Shown piece by piece: positions 40,054-50,865 of a DNA stretch of 64,000 nt. The position numbers and the translations under genes were made by a program. The notes under the pieces were generated by a model. The model was not told the DNA's origin. It did no database searches and worked only from the letters and a program-made list of their open reading frames with translations. This DNA is from Candidula unifasciata. Its lineage: Eukaryota > Mollusca > Gastropoda > Stylommatophora > Geomitridae. Location of the stretch: assembly GCA_905116865.2 (NCBI GenBank), contig CAJHNH020000809.1, forward strand, positions 137,501 to 201,500, given 5' to 3'. The first letter of the stretch is position 1; every line of letters starts with the position of its first letter.

Positions 40054-40361
40054 TTAGTGTTTGTCTGACCTCAGGTTAATATTCTTCCTTGCTACTTGAT
40101 GGCTTTTGGTAAAGACAGTGTAGACTGTCTTTGCACAGTTAACCTTGAGTTTCCATCTTTGGCAGTACTCATACAGTCTTCTAAGGTCTCCATTTAGTCT
40201 TTGGGCTCCACTTTCCACATTTTCATGACTCTGCCATATTGCTAGGTCATCAGCGTACAAGGCTTTTTTGGCCTTGATTTGTTCTGGCAGGTCATTGATA
40301 AAGATTAGGAACAGTGTACAGCTCAATGATGAGCCTTGTGGCAAGCCCTCCTCCAAGACCT
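40054..40361 (-). pseudogene. LINE RT palm fragment with YADD
   Basis: Starts at the truncation point: VLEEGLPQGSSLSCTLFLIF, INDLPEQI, ALYADDLAIWQ, then LYEYCQRWKLKVNCAKT. It continues with stops (39500-40050) towards the RNase H frame. Confidence 0.9.
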
Positions 40362-40555
40362 CTTTAGAAGAGATCATTATCTATGTTTCATATATCCAGG
40401 ACTGCAGCAGTGTTACAGCACTATATCTGTCTGTGTTTCATGTATTCAGGCCTGTAGCATTTTATTACTGTCTTTGTTTCATGTATCCAGGACTGCAACA
40501 CTATATGAGTGTTTATGTTTCATTTATTCAGGATTGCAGCATTATATGAGTACAT
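40362..40555. repeat. 41-bp tandem array, middle part
   Basis: Resumes the array of 37700-38475 after the LINE; about four units with ATGTTTCAT..ATCCAGGACTGCAG. Confidence 0.92.
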
Positions 40556-40559
40556 GTGA

Positions 40560-42520
40560 AATCACTGCAGGGTTTAAAGAGTTCATGAATCCAGAACTTT
40601 GGTTGAAAGCTTGGAAGTGTAAAAATTTACGCTGCTGGAAGATAGTAGGGCATGGACCACTGGGGAAAACATGAGTTGCTTGAAGCTCATGATGAACTTG
40701 AGGACATCATAGATATTGTGCGATTCATGTTGCTCAATAGCACAAGTGGGTTGAGAACCCTGAGTGTTAACGGAAATGTAAGATCCATGTGTAACTGATC
40801 CTGATGGTGAGTGTGGAAAGTCCTGTTGTAGTTTGAATTAGTCAGTTGCTTTCAGTTTGTCTAAGTGGATGCATGTACGCATTTCCTTCGAGTCTTGTGC
40901 ATGTATGGACTTGGTGTAACCATTTTTTTTTTTTACCAGAGTGGTTTTATTCTATGAATTTTTGTGGACTGTCGAATGATTGTGATAGATCATAATAGGA
41001 CTAGGAGTTCCGTTCTTGTGGATTCTAGAATGGACATGTGTCATGCGGCCAATGTGTGCTTGGGTCGACGCGGTGGCAGCTATGTGGCGTTGGATTGTCC
41101 TTGAGTGTACAAAGGATGCTGGGGAATTTTGTGTTTGGTTACCAATGTGGAATGTGATGGGGAAGCATTGGAACTTGAATGACGGGATGTTAGTCAGTGA
41201 TTCTTCAATGAGTGGCTGGGATAGCTGACAGGAGGTCTGGAGTTTTTACTAAACGGTGCATCTATCTTGAGTCCTAAGGGTAGCAGGGCCCTTTAGGGGG
41301 TGAACTGCCAGGGGGTTGTCACTGCACATAAAATAGGTGTATTATTGTCTGATGTGAGTTGCCCTTAGCAGGCACCTGGAACATAGTTCGCTGGAGTGTT
41401 TGTTTTGTCCATGTCAAAAGGGACTGTCGATGTCAGTTTGTGGAAGGCAGTAGGAGACTTGACAGTGAGCCATCGATCACCACTTATCCTCGTCATTGTG
41501 TTTGTCCATAATGAAGAGGCTGATCGCATTTCAAGATCATACTTGGCGTGGTGTGTGATGTTACAGTAATCGTAGATGATGTTGGTGGTTACTTAAGGAC
41601 ATGGTAATGGGTTACGTGTGTGCTGTAGCTTATATTGGTGCTCTTTTTTCTGCTGGCCTCTCCTTACTCTCCTGTAGTAACCTAATAGTTGTTTTTGTCA
41701 TCTGAGGGAGCTCTTGTATGTGACTGGAGCAAATCATAAGCCCTGGGCGCTTGGTAGGATGCGCTGGGCCTTTTCCTGTGCTCCTCATTGGTGGACTGCT
41801 AGAAACCTTAAATCTGCCGCATATGGCTCGTGTTTTAGGCCTGTGAGAGATAAATTTACCCTACACAGCACTAAACCCAAACATCTACAGAGCACACACC
41901 AGTCTTTAATGTGCAGAATAATATAAGGAGTGGCAGTTTGCCCAAAAGTCATGGTCACCCCTATCCAAACAAAGGCCGTGAGGGCTTTACAAATCACCTC
42001 TCACTCCTACCATGAAAAGTACCGGGGTCCAAACCCATGCTGCTTCTGTACAGCTCTTTTCTCTGCAACTGAACTCCATGCCTTGATTTTTGAGCATCTG
42101 CAGAGTGCTGGGCAAAGTGAGTGAGGGCAGATCAAATCACAACAACCAGTACAAACCAATCTTAGCTACCAGACTGACAGTAATACCTCTACAGCTACCC
42201 ACATAACAAGCTACACAGAAAAGCTATATCTGTTGAGCGCAGTATAACACAGAAGTACAGGTACCGTCTAATGAAAAACATTGTAACACAGACTATTGGT
42301 CACTATGGGCCAAACATAACACTACAATCTATCGGTCGCAAGTGAGCCACTTAGTAAGACACAACTTCTTACCGTGGTCAGTTTGTCTCAGTGGACTATG
42401 GTCATGCTTCAGTCATGTAAATGCAGACATGAAACATTCACTACTATCATACTGGCTGTCCCATACCCACACTAGCCTCTGACATCGACCATCTAACATT
42501 TTTCATATATCCACTGCACC
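40560..42520. other. Unassigned 2-kb block between two array pieces
   Basis: The 41-bp array stops at 40555 and a few units recur at 42525-42640. Between them no frame gives a recognisable domain on either strand. It is more GC-rich than the surroundings (e.g. GGTCGACGCGGTGGCAGC at 41064). It could be a large insertion such as a degenerate LTR element, but no ends were identified. Confidence 0.4.
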
Positions 42521-42524
42521 ACTA

Positions 42525-42640
42525 ATAGAGCACTGTATCAGTGTCTATGTTTCATGTGTCCAGGATTGCAGCACTATAACATTGTCTGTCATGTATCTAG
42601 GACTGTATAATTTTATGTATTTCATGTATCCAGACTGCAG
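42525..42640. repeat. 41-bp tandem array, right part
   Basis: About three degenerate units (CTATGTTTCATGTGTCCAGG, ATTGCAGCAC). Same family as 37700-38475. Confidence 0.85.
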
Positions 42641-42644
42641 GTAA

Positions 42645-42729
42645 GGGTTAGGATCTCAAAGTAGAATGAAATGGCAGAGTTTAATGACGATTTCATTATT
42701 ACGACTAAGACTATACAGGTAACACTTAA
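42645..42729 (+). mobile_element. LINE fragment, left of piggyBac element B
   Basis: Reads MAEFNDDFIITTKTIQVTL, the region before RT in family A-like LINEs; it continues after element B at 43945. Confidence 0.55.
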
Positions 42730-43944
42730 CTCTTTGAGTACCATGGGGTTTAGCATCAAAGCCCAAGGGTAGTGCATTGTATTAATTTCACTAGGGTAAC
42801 ACATTAAAACACACTATATTAATTCAGCTGCTGTGTAACATACACATCTTATACATCAAAGTGATTAGGGATTGTTGGAGAGTAATAATATAATGCTGCT
42901 ACAACACATTTTTGTGGTTGTAGTTATATTAGTAAATAAACAAAGAATGTTTAAAGAAATTAGTAAAATTATATAATAATTTTTCCACTTACCACCTTAG
43001 TGCTCGAGGAAAACATTAAAATATATCCAAAATGAATCACAAATGAACAGGAACTTAGTATTATATAACTAAAATATAAACTTAATCTGTACATTAGATC
43101 TTGTTCCAAAGAATCTTGTGAAGCATCATAACAGAGCACCATTATTTGTTAAAGAGAACTAACTTTGTCCTAAAACAGTTAGTATCTTCACACAAAAAGT
43201 ATCTTCACACAAAACAGTAATTTCACACAAAACAGTTAGTATCTTCACACAAAACAGTTAGTATCTTCACACAAAACAGTTAGTATCTTCACACAAAACA
43301 GTTAGTATCTTCACACAAAACAGTTAGTATCTTCACACAAAACAGTTAATATCTTCACACAAAACAAAGTTTAAATAATACTGTAATTGTGTAGGTATGT
43401 TCCTAAATAATCTGGGGAAAAGCACTAAAACTAACTGACAATTCAGAAAATTGCCTTTTCTCTAATAGTTATTCTATTTGTGCCAGCTGACTTTGCTATC
43501 GTTGTACGCTTCACATGTGTACACATTAGAGCTGTCCCTCATCATAGTTTGACTCTATAAATGACTGAAACAAGTCTGCTTCACGTTATTTATCTAACTT
43601 TGGATAAATCTTATAAACACATGCCTTGTTTACATTTGAGGCTTCTACAGCCATAAATCATGCATGCAGAATACTGCTCAGTTGCCATATTGTTCTCAAA
43701 CAAACACTTAATAACTCAGTAAACCTCGCTGATATACTAGATGTTTGGCTTTTACCACCATGTTTCCAAATAAGTCGTCACTGTGCCTGACACACAAAGA
43801 GAACTGGAAAGGAAGTTGAAATAAGGGGGGTCTGCGTTTTATTACTGGTCAGTAGTAAATTAAAAACCTTTACTCGTCACACGCCGATTGGGTCACTGGG
43901 TTGTAACCAGTTAGCGCATGATGTGTTCCTTGGGACTCAAAGGG
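42730..43944. mobile_element. piggyBac-type element B, 1215 bp
   Basis: Left end CTCTTTGAGTACCATGG (42730-42746), right end CCTTGGGACTCAAAGGG (43928-43944), inverted with 14 of 17 matching. Flanks TTAA (42726-42729) and TTGA (43945-43948). It lies in a LINE fragment. No transposase was recognised; it carries a 22-bp tandem repeat at 43165-43375. Confidence 0.82.
43165..43375. repeat. 22-bp tandem repeat inside element B
   Basis: About eight copies of GTATCTTCACACAAAACAGT plus TA. Confidence 0.95.
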
Positions 43945-44145
43945 TTGAGAAATCATCTACTACTGTCCTAGGCTGTGATAGCATCGAATTTGCTGATATG
44001 CTGCAGGAGGATGACATGACAGACTTGGCAGGAGAGTTTACCAACAGCATCCAAGGTGTCATATCAAAGAGGAGTAGCTAAATGACTGCCTACTACCACT
44101 GCTGAAACCAAAGACCATTACATGATCAGTGGCTACATAATTATT
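43945..44145 (+). mobile_element. LINE fragment, right of element B
   Basis: Reads KSSTTVLGCDSIEFADMLQ, DLAGEFTNSI and, after a shift, WLNDCLLPLLKPKT. This is the start of RT (xxPGxDxIxxxML ... WxxxxLxPLxKP). It parallels 19575-19760 of the family A LINE. Confidence 0.7.
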
Positions 44146-44149
44146 ACCA

Positions 44150-44330
44150 TGACTAGATGCTTTATTATACAAGTTTTCACTGTCTGCTAAATTATAAAAG
44201 TGTTGACTGTTTGCAGTTTATACAAGTGTTGACTAGATGCTATATTATAGAAGTGTTGACTGAGTGCGGTATTATACAAGTGTTAACCAGATATAGATGG
44301 TGTTACCCACTTCCTATATAATGTTTGAAG
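44150..44330. repeat. Short imperfect repeat (ACAAGTGTTGACTAGATGC)
   Basis: About five diverged units of 30-35 bp before exon 10. Confidence 0.7.
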
Positions 44331-44372
44331 ATTGAAATAGACCAATGTTCTTACTATCTGCTCATGACACAG

Positions 44373-44461
44373 GTTGCCACTCTAGATGGGAGCATTCGAA
44401 CTGTTCTGATCTACCAAGACCTGGACAAGCCTAGAGCAATTGCCTTACATTACGACAAGGG
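44373..44461 (+). CDS. LRP4: LRP4-like exon 10 (propeller blade)
   Basis: A short 89-bp exon: acceptor gacacAG (44371-44372), donor GG|GTAAGC at 44462; phase 0 in, phase 2 out. Encodes VATLDGSIRTVLIYQDLDKP followed by RAIALHYDKG, the blade between the two YWTD motifs contributed by exons 9 and 11. The match to the LRP family pattern LDGxxRxVLxxxDLDxPRAIxL is complete. Confidence 0.93.
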
Positions 44462-44499
44462 GTAAGCAAACATGGTCGTGTCCCATTTTTGCTTGCTGA

Positions 44500-45110
44500 G
44501 CTTTTCCACATGTGGCTGAAGTGTGGATGACTGTTGTCAAGCTGATGTGACTGAAGTGTGGATGTCTGTTGTCAAGCTGATGTGGCTGAAGTCTGTATGA
44601 CTGTTGTTAAGCCTATATGATTGAAGTGTGGATGACTGTTGTAAAGCTGATTTGATTAAAGTATGGATGACTGTTGTCAAGCTGATATGATTGAAGTATG
44701 GATGACTGTTGTCAAGCTGATTTAATTAAAGTATGGATGACTGTTGTCAAGCTGATGTGACCGAAGTATGGATGACTGTTGTCAAGCTGATGTGACTGAA
44801 GTGTGAATGACTGTTGTCAAGCTGATATGATTGAAGTATGGATGACTGTTGTCAAGCTGATTTGATTAAAGTATGGATGACTGTTGTCAAGCTGATATGA
44901 CTGAAATAGGGATGATTGTTGTCAAGCTGATGTGACTGAAGTGTGGATGACTGATGTCAAGTTGATGTGATGGAAGGTTGTATGAATATTGTTAAGCCGA
45001 TATGATTGAAGTATGGATGACTGTTGTCAAGCTGATATGATTAAAGTATGGATGACTGTTGTCAAGCTGATATGATTAAAGTATGGATGACTGTTGTCAA
45101 CTGATTTGAC
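44500..45110. repeat. 35-bp tandem repeat, about 17 copies
   Basis: The unit has GAAGTATGGATGACTGTTG and TCAAGCTGATATGATT. It fills nearly the whole intron between exons 10 and 11. Confidence 0.96.
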
Positions 45111-45218
45111 TGGAGTATTCAACTACATTTTTTGGGGTTTTTTTTTCTATTGTTTCATCTGCATTGTTGAGTTTTTTATTCTAACATCATGTCTTTTTCC
45201 CCCCCTTTTTTTTGTTAG

Positions 45219-45381
45219 CTACATGTTTTGGACTGACTGGGGAGATAATGCTCGCATAGAAAGGGCAGATATGGATGGCAAGAACAGAAAAGTTATTATC
45301 TCAGATGCTATAGTGTGGCCTAATGGCCTGACGATTGATAGGCCAACCAACAGAATCATTTGGGCAGATGCTCGTACTGAG
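45219..45381 (+). CDS. LRP4: LRP4-like exon 11 (two blades)
   Basis: Acceptor ttgttAG (45217-45218), preceded by a C/T-rich tract; donor GAG|GTAAGA at 45382; phase 2 in, phase 0 out. Encodes [21 protein letters not shown], then [23 protein letters not shown]. The second core reads IIWAD, a common substitution at the blade that faces the EGF module. Confidence 0.94.
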
Positions 45382-45429
45382 GTAAGATTTGTGTCATGTC
45401 TCCTTTTCAGCAGCAGTGTATGTTTTCAT

Positions 45430-45675
45430 GTCAGTTGCTGTGTATCATGTCAGTAGTTGTTGTCCCATGTCACTAGTTAAGTATGATGTCAAGGGTTGTT
45501 GTCTCATGTCACTAGTTAAGTATGATGTCAAGGGTTGTTGTCTCATGTCACTAGTTAAGTATGATGTCAAGGGTTGTTGTCTCATGTCACTAGTTAAGTA
45601 TGATGTCAAGGGTTGTTGTCTCATGTCACTAGTTAAGTATGATGTCAAGGGTTGTTGTCTCATGTCACTAGTTGA
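45430..45675. repeat. 39-bp tandem repeat, about 6 copies
   Basis: The unit has GTCTCATGTCACTAGTTAAG and TATGATGTCAAGGG; it shares TCATGTCA.TAGTTG with the 19-bp array at 46620-47850. Confidence 0.95.
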
Positions 45676-45699
45676 TGAGTAGGATGAAAGAGTGACTTA

Positions 45700-46085
45700 C
45701 GCGGTGACTTGGATTAAAGTGAGGAAGAGTTGCGCAGACACCAATTGGGAGGTGTAATGACTTTCTAGTGTCTTCTTCTGGCTCTAGTCATCGCACGCTT
45801 CCATTCACTGACTGACAACACACGAGAAAACTTGGACACTGGCAAACGATCCAAATCTCAAGACCGAAATGCATGGCGTGCAAACGCTACACAAGGGCAC
45901 GGCTACATGTGAAGCAAACAGAACAGCAAGACTGATCAAGAAAAAGGTGGACAGAAAGGCGACTGCAGGAGATCCCCTCCCTGGCACAACACTCATTCCC
46001 TGTCCTCACTGTCCAAAAACTTTTTGGGTGCCCATCGGTCTCATCAGTCATCTCATACTTGATGAAAAAGAATGATCATCATCAT
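45700..46085 (+). mobile_element. RTE-like LINE 3' end with Cys/His motif
   Basis: Reads FTDNTRENLDTGKRSK-like sequence with shifts, then LIPCPHCPKTFWVPIGLISH, a C2H2-like motif (CPHC...GLxSH) found at the C-terminus of RTE-type LINEs. It ends with a (ATC)-rich tail at 46072-46095. Confidence 0.8.
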
Positions 46086-46174
46086 CTTGATGGACAACAC
46101 ACACAGCTGAGTATAATTTCAAGGGTTGTGTCTCATATCTCTAGTTGAGTCTGATGTCACTGATTTGATTAGAT

Positions 46175-46620
46175 TTGATTAAAGAACCAACATTACAGCA
46201 CTTGGGGCATTCCCATAAGCGCTCTGTCCCTATCTTTAGCAGTCAGCGAAGAGTTCCAATACTAATGGTGCCAGTAGCATTCTGATTAAACGCCCGTCTT
46301 GCCTTTCCTCTGAGCCTCGAGCATCTGCCAGAACCTCTCATCACTCCCCCCCTGCATCAATCTCACCAGACTGTGGTGTTCCATCTGCTCCTCCGAACTT
46401 TACACGCTCTTCCACAAGGCACTAACCACGTCTGCCTAATAATGTATCAGTATTCCATCAAATTGTGCAGAGCCAGTCAGTCTGTCCGCCTGTTCATTTC
46501 CTAACACTTTTTGAGAAGGTAAGCAGTCCCAGGCCATAATCAACCACTGACAGGATCAGGTGCTGATATAGTGTGAAAAGCATTCTCTGCTCTATGTCAA
46601 TTGCAGCCATATTCTTAAGT
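46175..46620 (-). mobile_element. Family A LINE fragment (antisense)
   Basis: Minus strand from 46616: LKNMAAIDIEQRMLFTLYQ, then HLILSVVDYGLGLLTFSKS, nearly the same as 21150-21260, then decayed tail to 46175. It splits the CATGTCAGTAG array family. Confidence 0.85.
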
Positions 46621-47850
46621 GCACATGTCAGTAGTTGTATCTCATGTCAGTAGTTGTGTCTCATGTCAGTAGTTGTATCTCATGTCGGCAGCTGTGTCTC
46701 GTATCAGTATCAGTAGTTGTGTCCCATGTCAGTAGTTGTGTCTCATGTCAGTAGTTGTGTCTCATGTCAGTAGTTGTATCTCATGTCAGTAGTTGTATCT
46801 CATGTCAGTAGTTGTGTCTCATGTCAGTAGTTGTGTCTCATGTCAGTAGTTGTGTCTCATGTCAGTAGTTGTATCTCATGTCAGTAGTTGTATCTCATGT
46901 CAGTAGTTGTGTCTCATGTCAGTAGTTGTGTCTCATGTCGGCAGCTGTGTCTCATATCAGTATCAGTAGTTGTGTCCCATGTCAGTAGTTGTGTCTCATG
47001 TCAGTAGTTGTGTCCCATGTCAGTAGTTGTGTCTTATGTCAGTAGTTGTGTCTCATGTCAGTAGTTGTATCTCATGTCAGTAATTTTATCTCATGTCAGT
47101 AGTTGTATCTCATGTCAGTAGTTGTATCTCATATCAATAGTTGTATCTCATGTCAGTAGTTGTATCTCATGTCAGTAGTTGTATCTCATGTCAGTAGTTG
47201 TATCTCATGTCAGTAGTTGTATCTCATGTCAGTAGTTGTATCTCATGTCAGTAGTTGTATCTCATGTCAGTAATTGTATCTCATGTCAGTGGTTGTATCT
47301 CATGTCAGTAGTTGTGTCTCATGTCAGTAGTTGTATCTCATGTCAGTAGTTGTGTCTCATGTCAGTAGTTGTATCTCATGTCAGTAGTTGTGTCTCATGT
47401 CAGTAGTTGTATCTCATGTCAGTAGTTGTATCTCATGTCAGTAATTGTATCTCATGTCAGTAGTTGTATCTCATGTCAGTAGTTGTGTCTCATGTCAGTA
47501 GTTGTATCTCATGTCAGTAGTTGTGTCTCATGTCAGTAGTTGTGTCTCATGTCAGTAGTTGTGTCTCATGTCAGTAGCTGTGTCTCATGTCAGTAGTTGT
47601 GTCTCATGTCAGTAGTTGTGTCTCATGTCAGTAGTTGTGTCTCATGTCAGTAGTTGTGTCTCATGTCAGTAATTTTATCTCATGTCAGTAGTTGTATCTC
47701 ATGTCAGTAGTTGTATCTCATATCAATAGTTGTGTCTCATGTCAGTAGTTGTGTCTCATATCAGTAGTTGTATCTCATGTCAGTAGTTGTGTCTCATGTC
47801 AGTAATTGTATCTCATGTCAATAGTTGTCTCATGTCAGTACTTATATGAC
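46620..47850. repeat. 19-bp minisatellite, about 65 copies
   Basis: The unit is TCATGTCAGTAGTTGTRTC. Copies vary at one R position, and GTGTC and GTATC runs recur in blocks. Confidence 0.97.
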
Positions 47851-47959
47851 ACATGAGTGTGGTCGAAGAACTGAACCAACAAATTCAGGAATATCATAAT
47901 TTCAACAGTTTCTGTGTTGCCTGTCGGATTTTCTGAAGTTTCACATTCACTGATATACA

Positions 47960-48430
47960 ATATTATGACAAGAAACCTTAGTTTTAAAAAACATTACGTG
48001 CTATCCAAAACAAAAGACGTGGGTTGCTATACTCTGGAATTGTACTTTTGCGCGGTAATGCTCGACCTTACGTCACAGATGGAACTATTCAATTGTTGCA
48101 AAAATGTCACTAGAAAATTGTAGACCACCTGCCCTTCAGCTCCGACTGGCGCCAAGTGATTACCACCTTTTTATGCACCTCAAGAAGTGGCTAGTATCCC
48201 AGCAGTTTGAAACTGCTGATGAACTGCAGACAGGTGGTAATGAATGGTTGAAGACACTGGCATCAGACTTTTAGGACTTTGGAATTAAGAACCTTGTGTC
48301 AGGATACCAAAAATGTGTTTAAGTCAGTGGTGACTATGTTGAGAAATAATAAAAATGTGTGGTTCACGTTTGGCTGCAATAAATCATTTTCATATATGAT
48401 TTTTTTTATTTTATACCGGGACTTAACTTA
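47960..48430 (+). mobile_element. mariner-type transposon, 3' half
   Basis: Plus-strand reading across shifts: LRAIQNKRRGLLYSGIVLLR, GNARPYVTDGTIQLLQK (family motif HDNARPH), LAPSDYHLFMHLKKWL with the last catalytic Asp, then WLKTLASDF, YQKCV and GDYVEK. In the HDN motif Asp reads Gly. The end TACCGGGACTTAACTTAAAA is likely near the terminal repeat. The 5' half and first Asp were not found. Confidence 0.85.
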
Positions 48431-48449
48431 AAAAGCGTATTTAATATTT

Positions 48450-48745
48450 ACCATTGTCTCATGTCTGTAGAGTTTTGTATTAATGTCTCCGTAGTTTTGT
48501 GTCACTGTCTTCCTGTCTGTAGTTGTGAATCATTTTCTCTTGTCTGTAGTTGTGTATCATTGTCTATTGTCTGTAGTTGTGAATCATTTTCTCTTGTCTG
48601 TAGTTGTGAATCATTTTCTCTTGTCTGTAGTTGTGTATCATTGTCTGTGGTTGTGTATCATTTCTTCATGTCAGTAACTGTATCTTTGCCTTATGTCAGT
48701 AGATGTTTATCATTTCCTTATGTCAGTATTTGTGTATCATTGTGA
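48450..48745. repeat. Imperfect 30-bp repeat (TCTGTAGTTGTGAATCATTT)
   Basis: About nine diverged units, related to the 19-bp array before the mariner remnant; it lies before exon 12. Confidence 0.88.
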
Positions 48746-48850
48746 GTTGATATGGTTGTGAATCTTTGCCTGCTAGTTGTCTGTCACATTCCTACAGGTA
48801 ATGAGTCTGGTTATTGTTTATGTTTATTTCTTGTCTGCTTCATTTGCTAG

Positions 48851-49073
48851 TTAATAGAGTGCTCAGACCTGTCAGGACATGCTCGCAGAAAGTTGGTGAC
48901 CAAAGTTCAACACCCCTATGGCTTGACTGTTGCTGGCAATTTTATCTACTGGACCGATTGGCAAGGCAGTTCAATCCATGGAGCCAACAAGAACTTGGTG
49001 TCTGATGTGATTCATATACGTGACAACCTGCCAGGCATCATGGACATTCATGCTGTACAGATTGATGGAGTTG
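48851..49073 (+). CDS. LRP4: LRP4-like exon 12 (last blade of propeller)
   Basis: Acceptor tttgctAG (48849-48850), donor GTTG|GTTAGT at 49074; phase 0 in, phase 1 out. Encodes LIECSDLSGHARRKLVTKVQ, then HPYGLTVAGNFIYWTDWQGSSIHGANK, closing with LPGIMDIHAVQ. VQHPYGLT and MDIxAV match the corresponding LRP4 propeller end. Confidence 0.94.
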
Positions 49074-49079
49074 GTTAGT

Positions 49080-49480
49080 AGACTTATTGGTTGTTACAAA
49101 CATTTGTGATAGTTTGATAATTGTTACTGTTCAGTAGTGTTGTATGAAACAGACTGATGACTGTTACAGTTTGATAGCGTTATATTTGATAAAACTCTTT
49201 TTCAAAACTGCACTCTCACCACTGCTAGCAACCGGATGTCAGTAATCGACAGATCCGTCTACCAACTGGATTCTGTTGGTGGCCAGGTTTTTACAGCGAC
49301 GTTACCGAAATTGCAGAAGGGTAAAAAAGTTGTGGCATGTCAGTCAAGATATCTTGTCTAGTTGAAGTAGCGTCTCGCGTCACTGAACAATATTCTTATG
49401 GAACTTAATCTGTCTGGTCCAGTATTTAATTTATATGGAAGTCTTGCAGCTAGGTGTCTGAAACATTGTTGTACTCTCAC
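49080..49480. other. Intron between exons 12 and 13, nothing recognised
   Basis: Unique sequence of 414 bp; one of the shorter introns of the gene and without a clear tandem array. Confidence 0.6.
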
Positions 49481-49487
49481 TCACTAG

Positions 49488-49619
49488 AAATCCATGTGAA
49501 TCGCTGTGGTAAAAACAATGGGGGTTGCAGCCACCTGTGTTTGCCCAATCCTCGGGGGACCTCTTGTGCTTGTCCTACTGGCATCTTGTTGAAAGAAGAT
49601 GGGAAAACATGCCATCATG
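49488..49619 (+). CDS. LRP4: LRP4-like exon 13 (EGF-like module)
   Basis: A 132-bp symmetric phase 1-1 exon: acceptor cactAG (49486-49487), donor CATG|GTAAGT at 49620. Six cysteines: [24 protein letters not shown]. It caps the propeller of exons 8-12. A fragment of an antisense LINE lies about 160 bp downstream. Confidence 0.94.
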
Positions 49620-49779
49620 GTAAGTTGCTGCAGCAGTTGTCATTGTGCATGTTTCTGGTTATCCATTTAATCTGTTAAACGACAAAGTCTAGTTTACATT
49701 TTAAGTTTGATTGTGTTATCGTGCCAAATAATGCATGTGTATATAGACTGATTGTGTTATCGTGCAGCCTAATACAGTT

Positions 49780-49930
49780 GAGTCAAGAATTGGAATCACA
49801 GCACTCGGGGCATTCCCATTCACGCTGCATCCTCATCTTCAGCAGCTAGCACAGAATTCCAGTACTAATGGCACCAGTTGTAATCTGGTTATATGTCTGT
49901 CTTGCCTTTTCTCTCAGTGCTTTGTGCTCA
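49780..49930 (-). mobile_element. Family A LINE tail (antisense)
   Basis: Minus-strand reading: EKARQTYNQITTGAISTGIL, then LLKMRMQREWECPECCDSNS, matching 22200-22330. Third short antisense or sense copy of this tail in the gene. Confidence 0.8.
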
Positions 49931-50778
49931 GTTACACTTTCCTCTTGATACTTTCCAATTTAGAGTTCAAGTGCTCTCTGGGAGTTTAAACTATAGAGTT
50001 TTTGTCTAGTTGTTATTAGCAAAGACTTTGTTTTATTAATGTTTATTTGCAGGTGGTTTACACAGCTTCATTTGACTACATTATTTAATTCTTTTTATAA
50101 TGACGACCCTAGTACATTATAAAAAATCAAGATGAAACTTAAAAGTTTTATAACATCTTATAATCATAGAAACAAATATAATGTAGGTTATGTCAGGGGT
50201 AAAGAAGTTAAGGAACAGTTTTCAGTTACAGTCTCCAATAAGTACCAGGTGTTGCAGCAGTTAGCTGAAGATGTCAGCACAGAAGTCTGCTGGGATCAGA
50301 TCAAAGGAATTGGAATAAATCTTGTGTAGAAGTTCTTGGCAAGAAATAACGGAAACATAAAGCATGGATAATACCAGAAACCATTAAATTGATTGCAGAA
50401 AGGAAAAGTAAAAAGGCAGACTTAAACAATTGCAAAACTAGAGCTGCTAAAGCTACAGCTCAGGAGAAATACACAGAAGCCAATAAGGAAGCTAGGAGGC
50501 GTATAAGGGCAGATAAAGTGAAATATCTAAATGATCTAGCACAAGAAGCAGAGACAGCAGCAGCAAAAGGAAACCTCAGAGAACTTTACAGTAACACAAG
50601 AAAATTAGTAGGTAAATATAGTCAGTCAGCTGGATAAATCAAAAATAGTCAACGAAAGGTGCTTACTAACACTAAAGATCAAATGAACAGATGGGTTGAA
50701 TATTTTGAAATGCTTTTAAATAGACCAGATCCAAAGGTTCCCCCATATATCCAGCCTTTAGAAATGGAACTGGATATC

Positions 50779-50864
50779 TTACTTACTTACTTTTACTTTT
50801 TCCTTCCACGTATGCCGCTAAGCGTTGTGGGGAGATGCAAGTTCCTGTCATAAGCAAGGCGGGC
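50779..50864 (-). mobile_element. 86-bp LINE tail insertion, 11-bp duplication
   Basis: AACTGGATATC occurs at 50768-50778 and 50865-50875; removing the insert and one copy joins the host LINE in frame (ELD-INCDIPSK). The insert starts with (TTAC)n, and its minus strand resembles the last codons and tail of the RTE-like elements at 24995 and 61359. An extremely 5'-truncated retroposition. Confidence 0.9.
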
Positions 50865-50865
50865 A

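Larger units (their letters stand above)
38476..40361 (-). mobile_element. 5'-truncated RNase-H LINE in the 41-bp array
   Basis: 1886 bp flanked by CTTTAG (38470-38475 and 40362-40367). Joining the flanks gives back one array unit of normal length to within a base. The 3' end is an (AAC)n tail read as (GTT)n at 38478-38493. It contains the RT end and a well-preserved RNase H; the endonuclease and RT fingers are missing. Confidence 0.9.

Noticed and set aside
40560..42520. LTR retrotransposon or retrovirus-like element
   Set aside because: No terminal repeats, primer site, protease, RT or integrase motif could be read on either strand.
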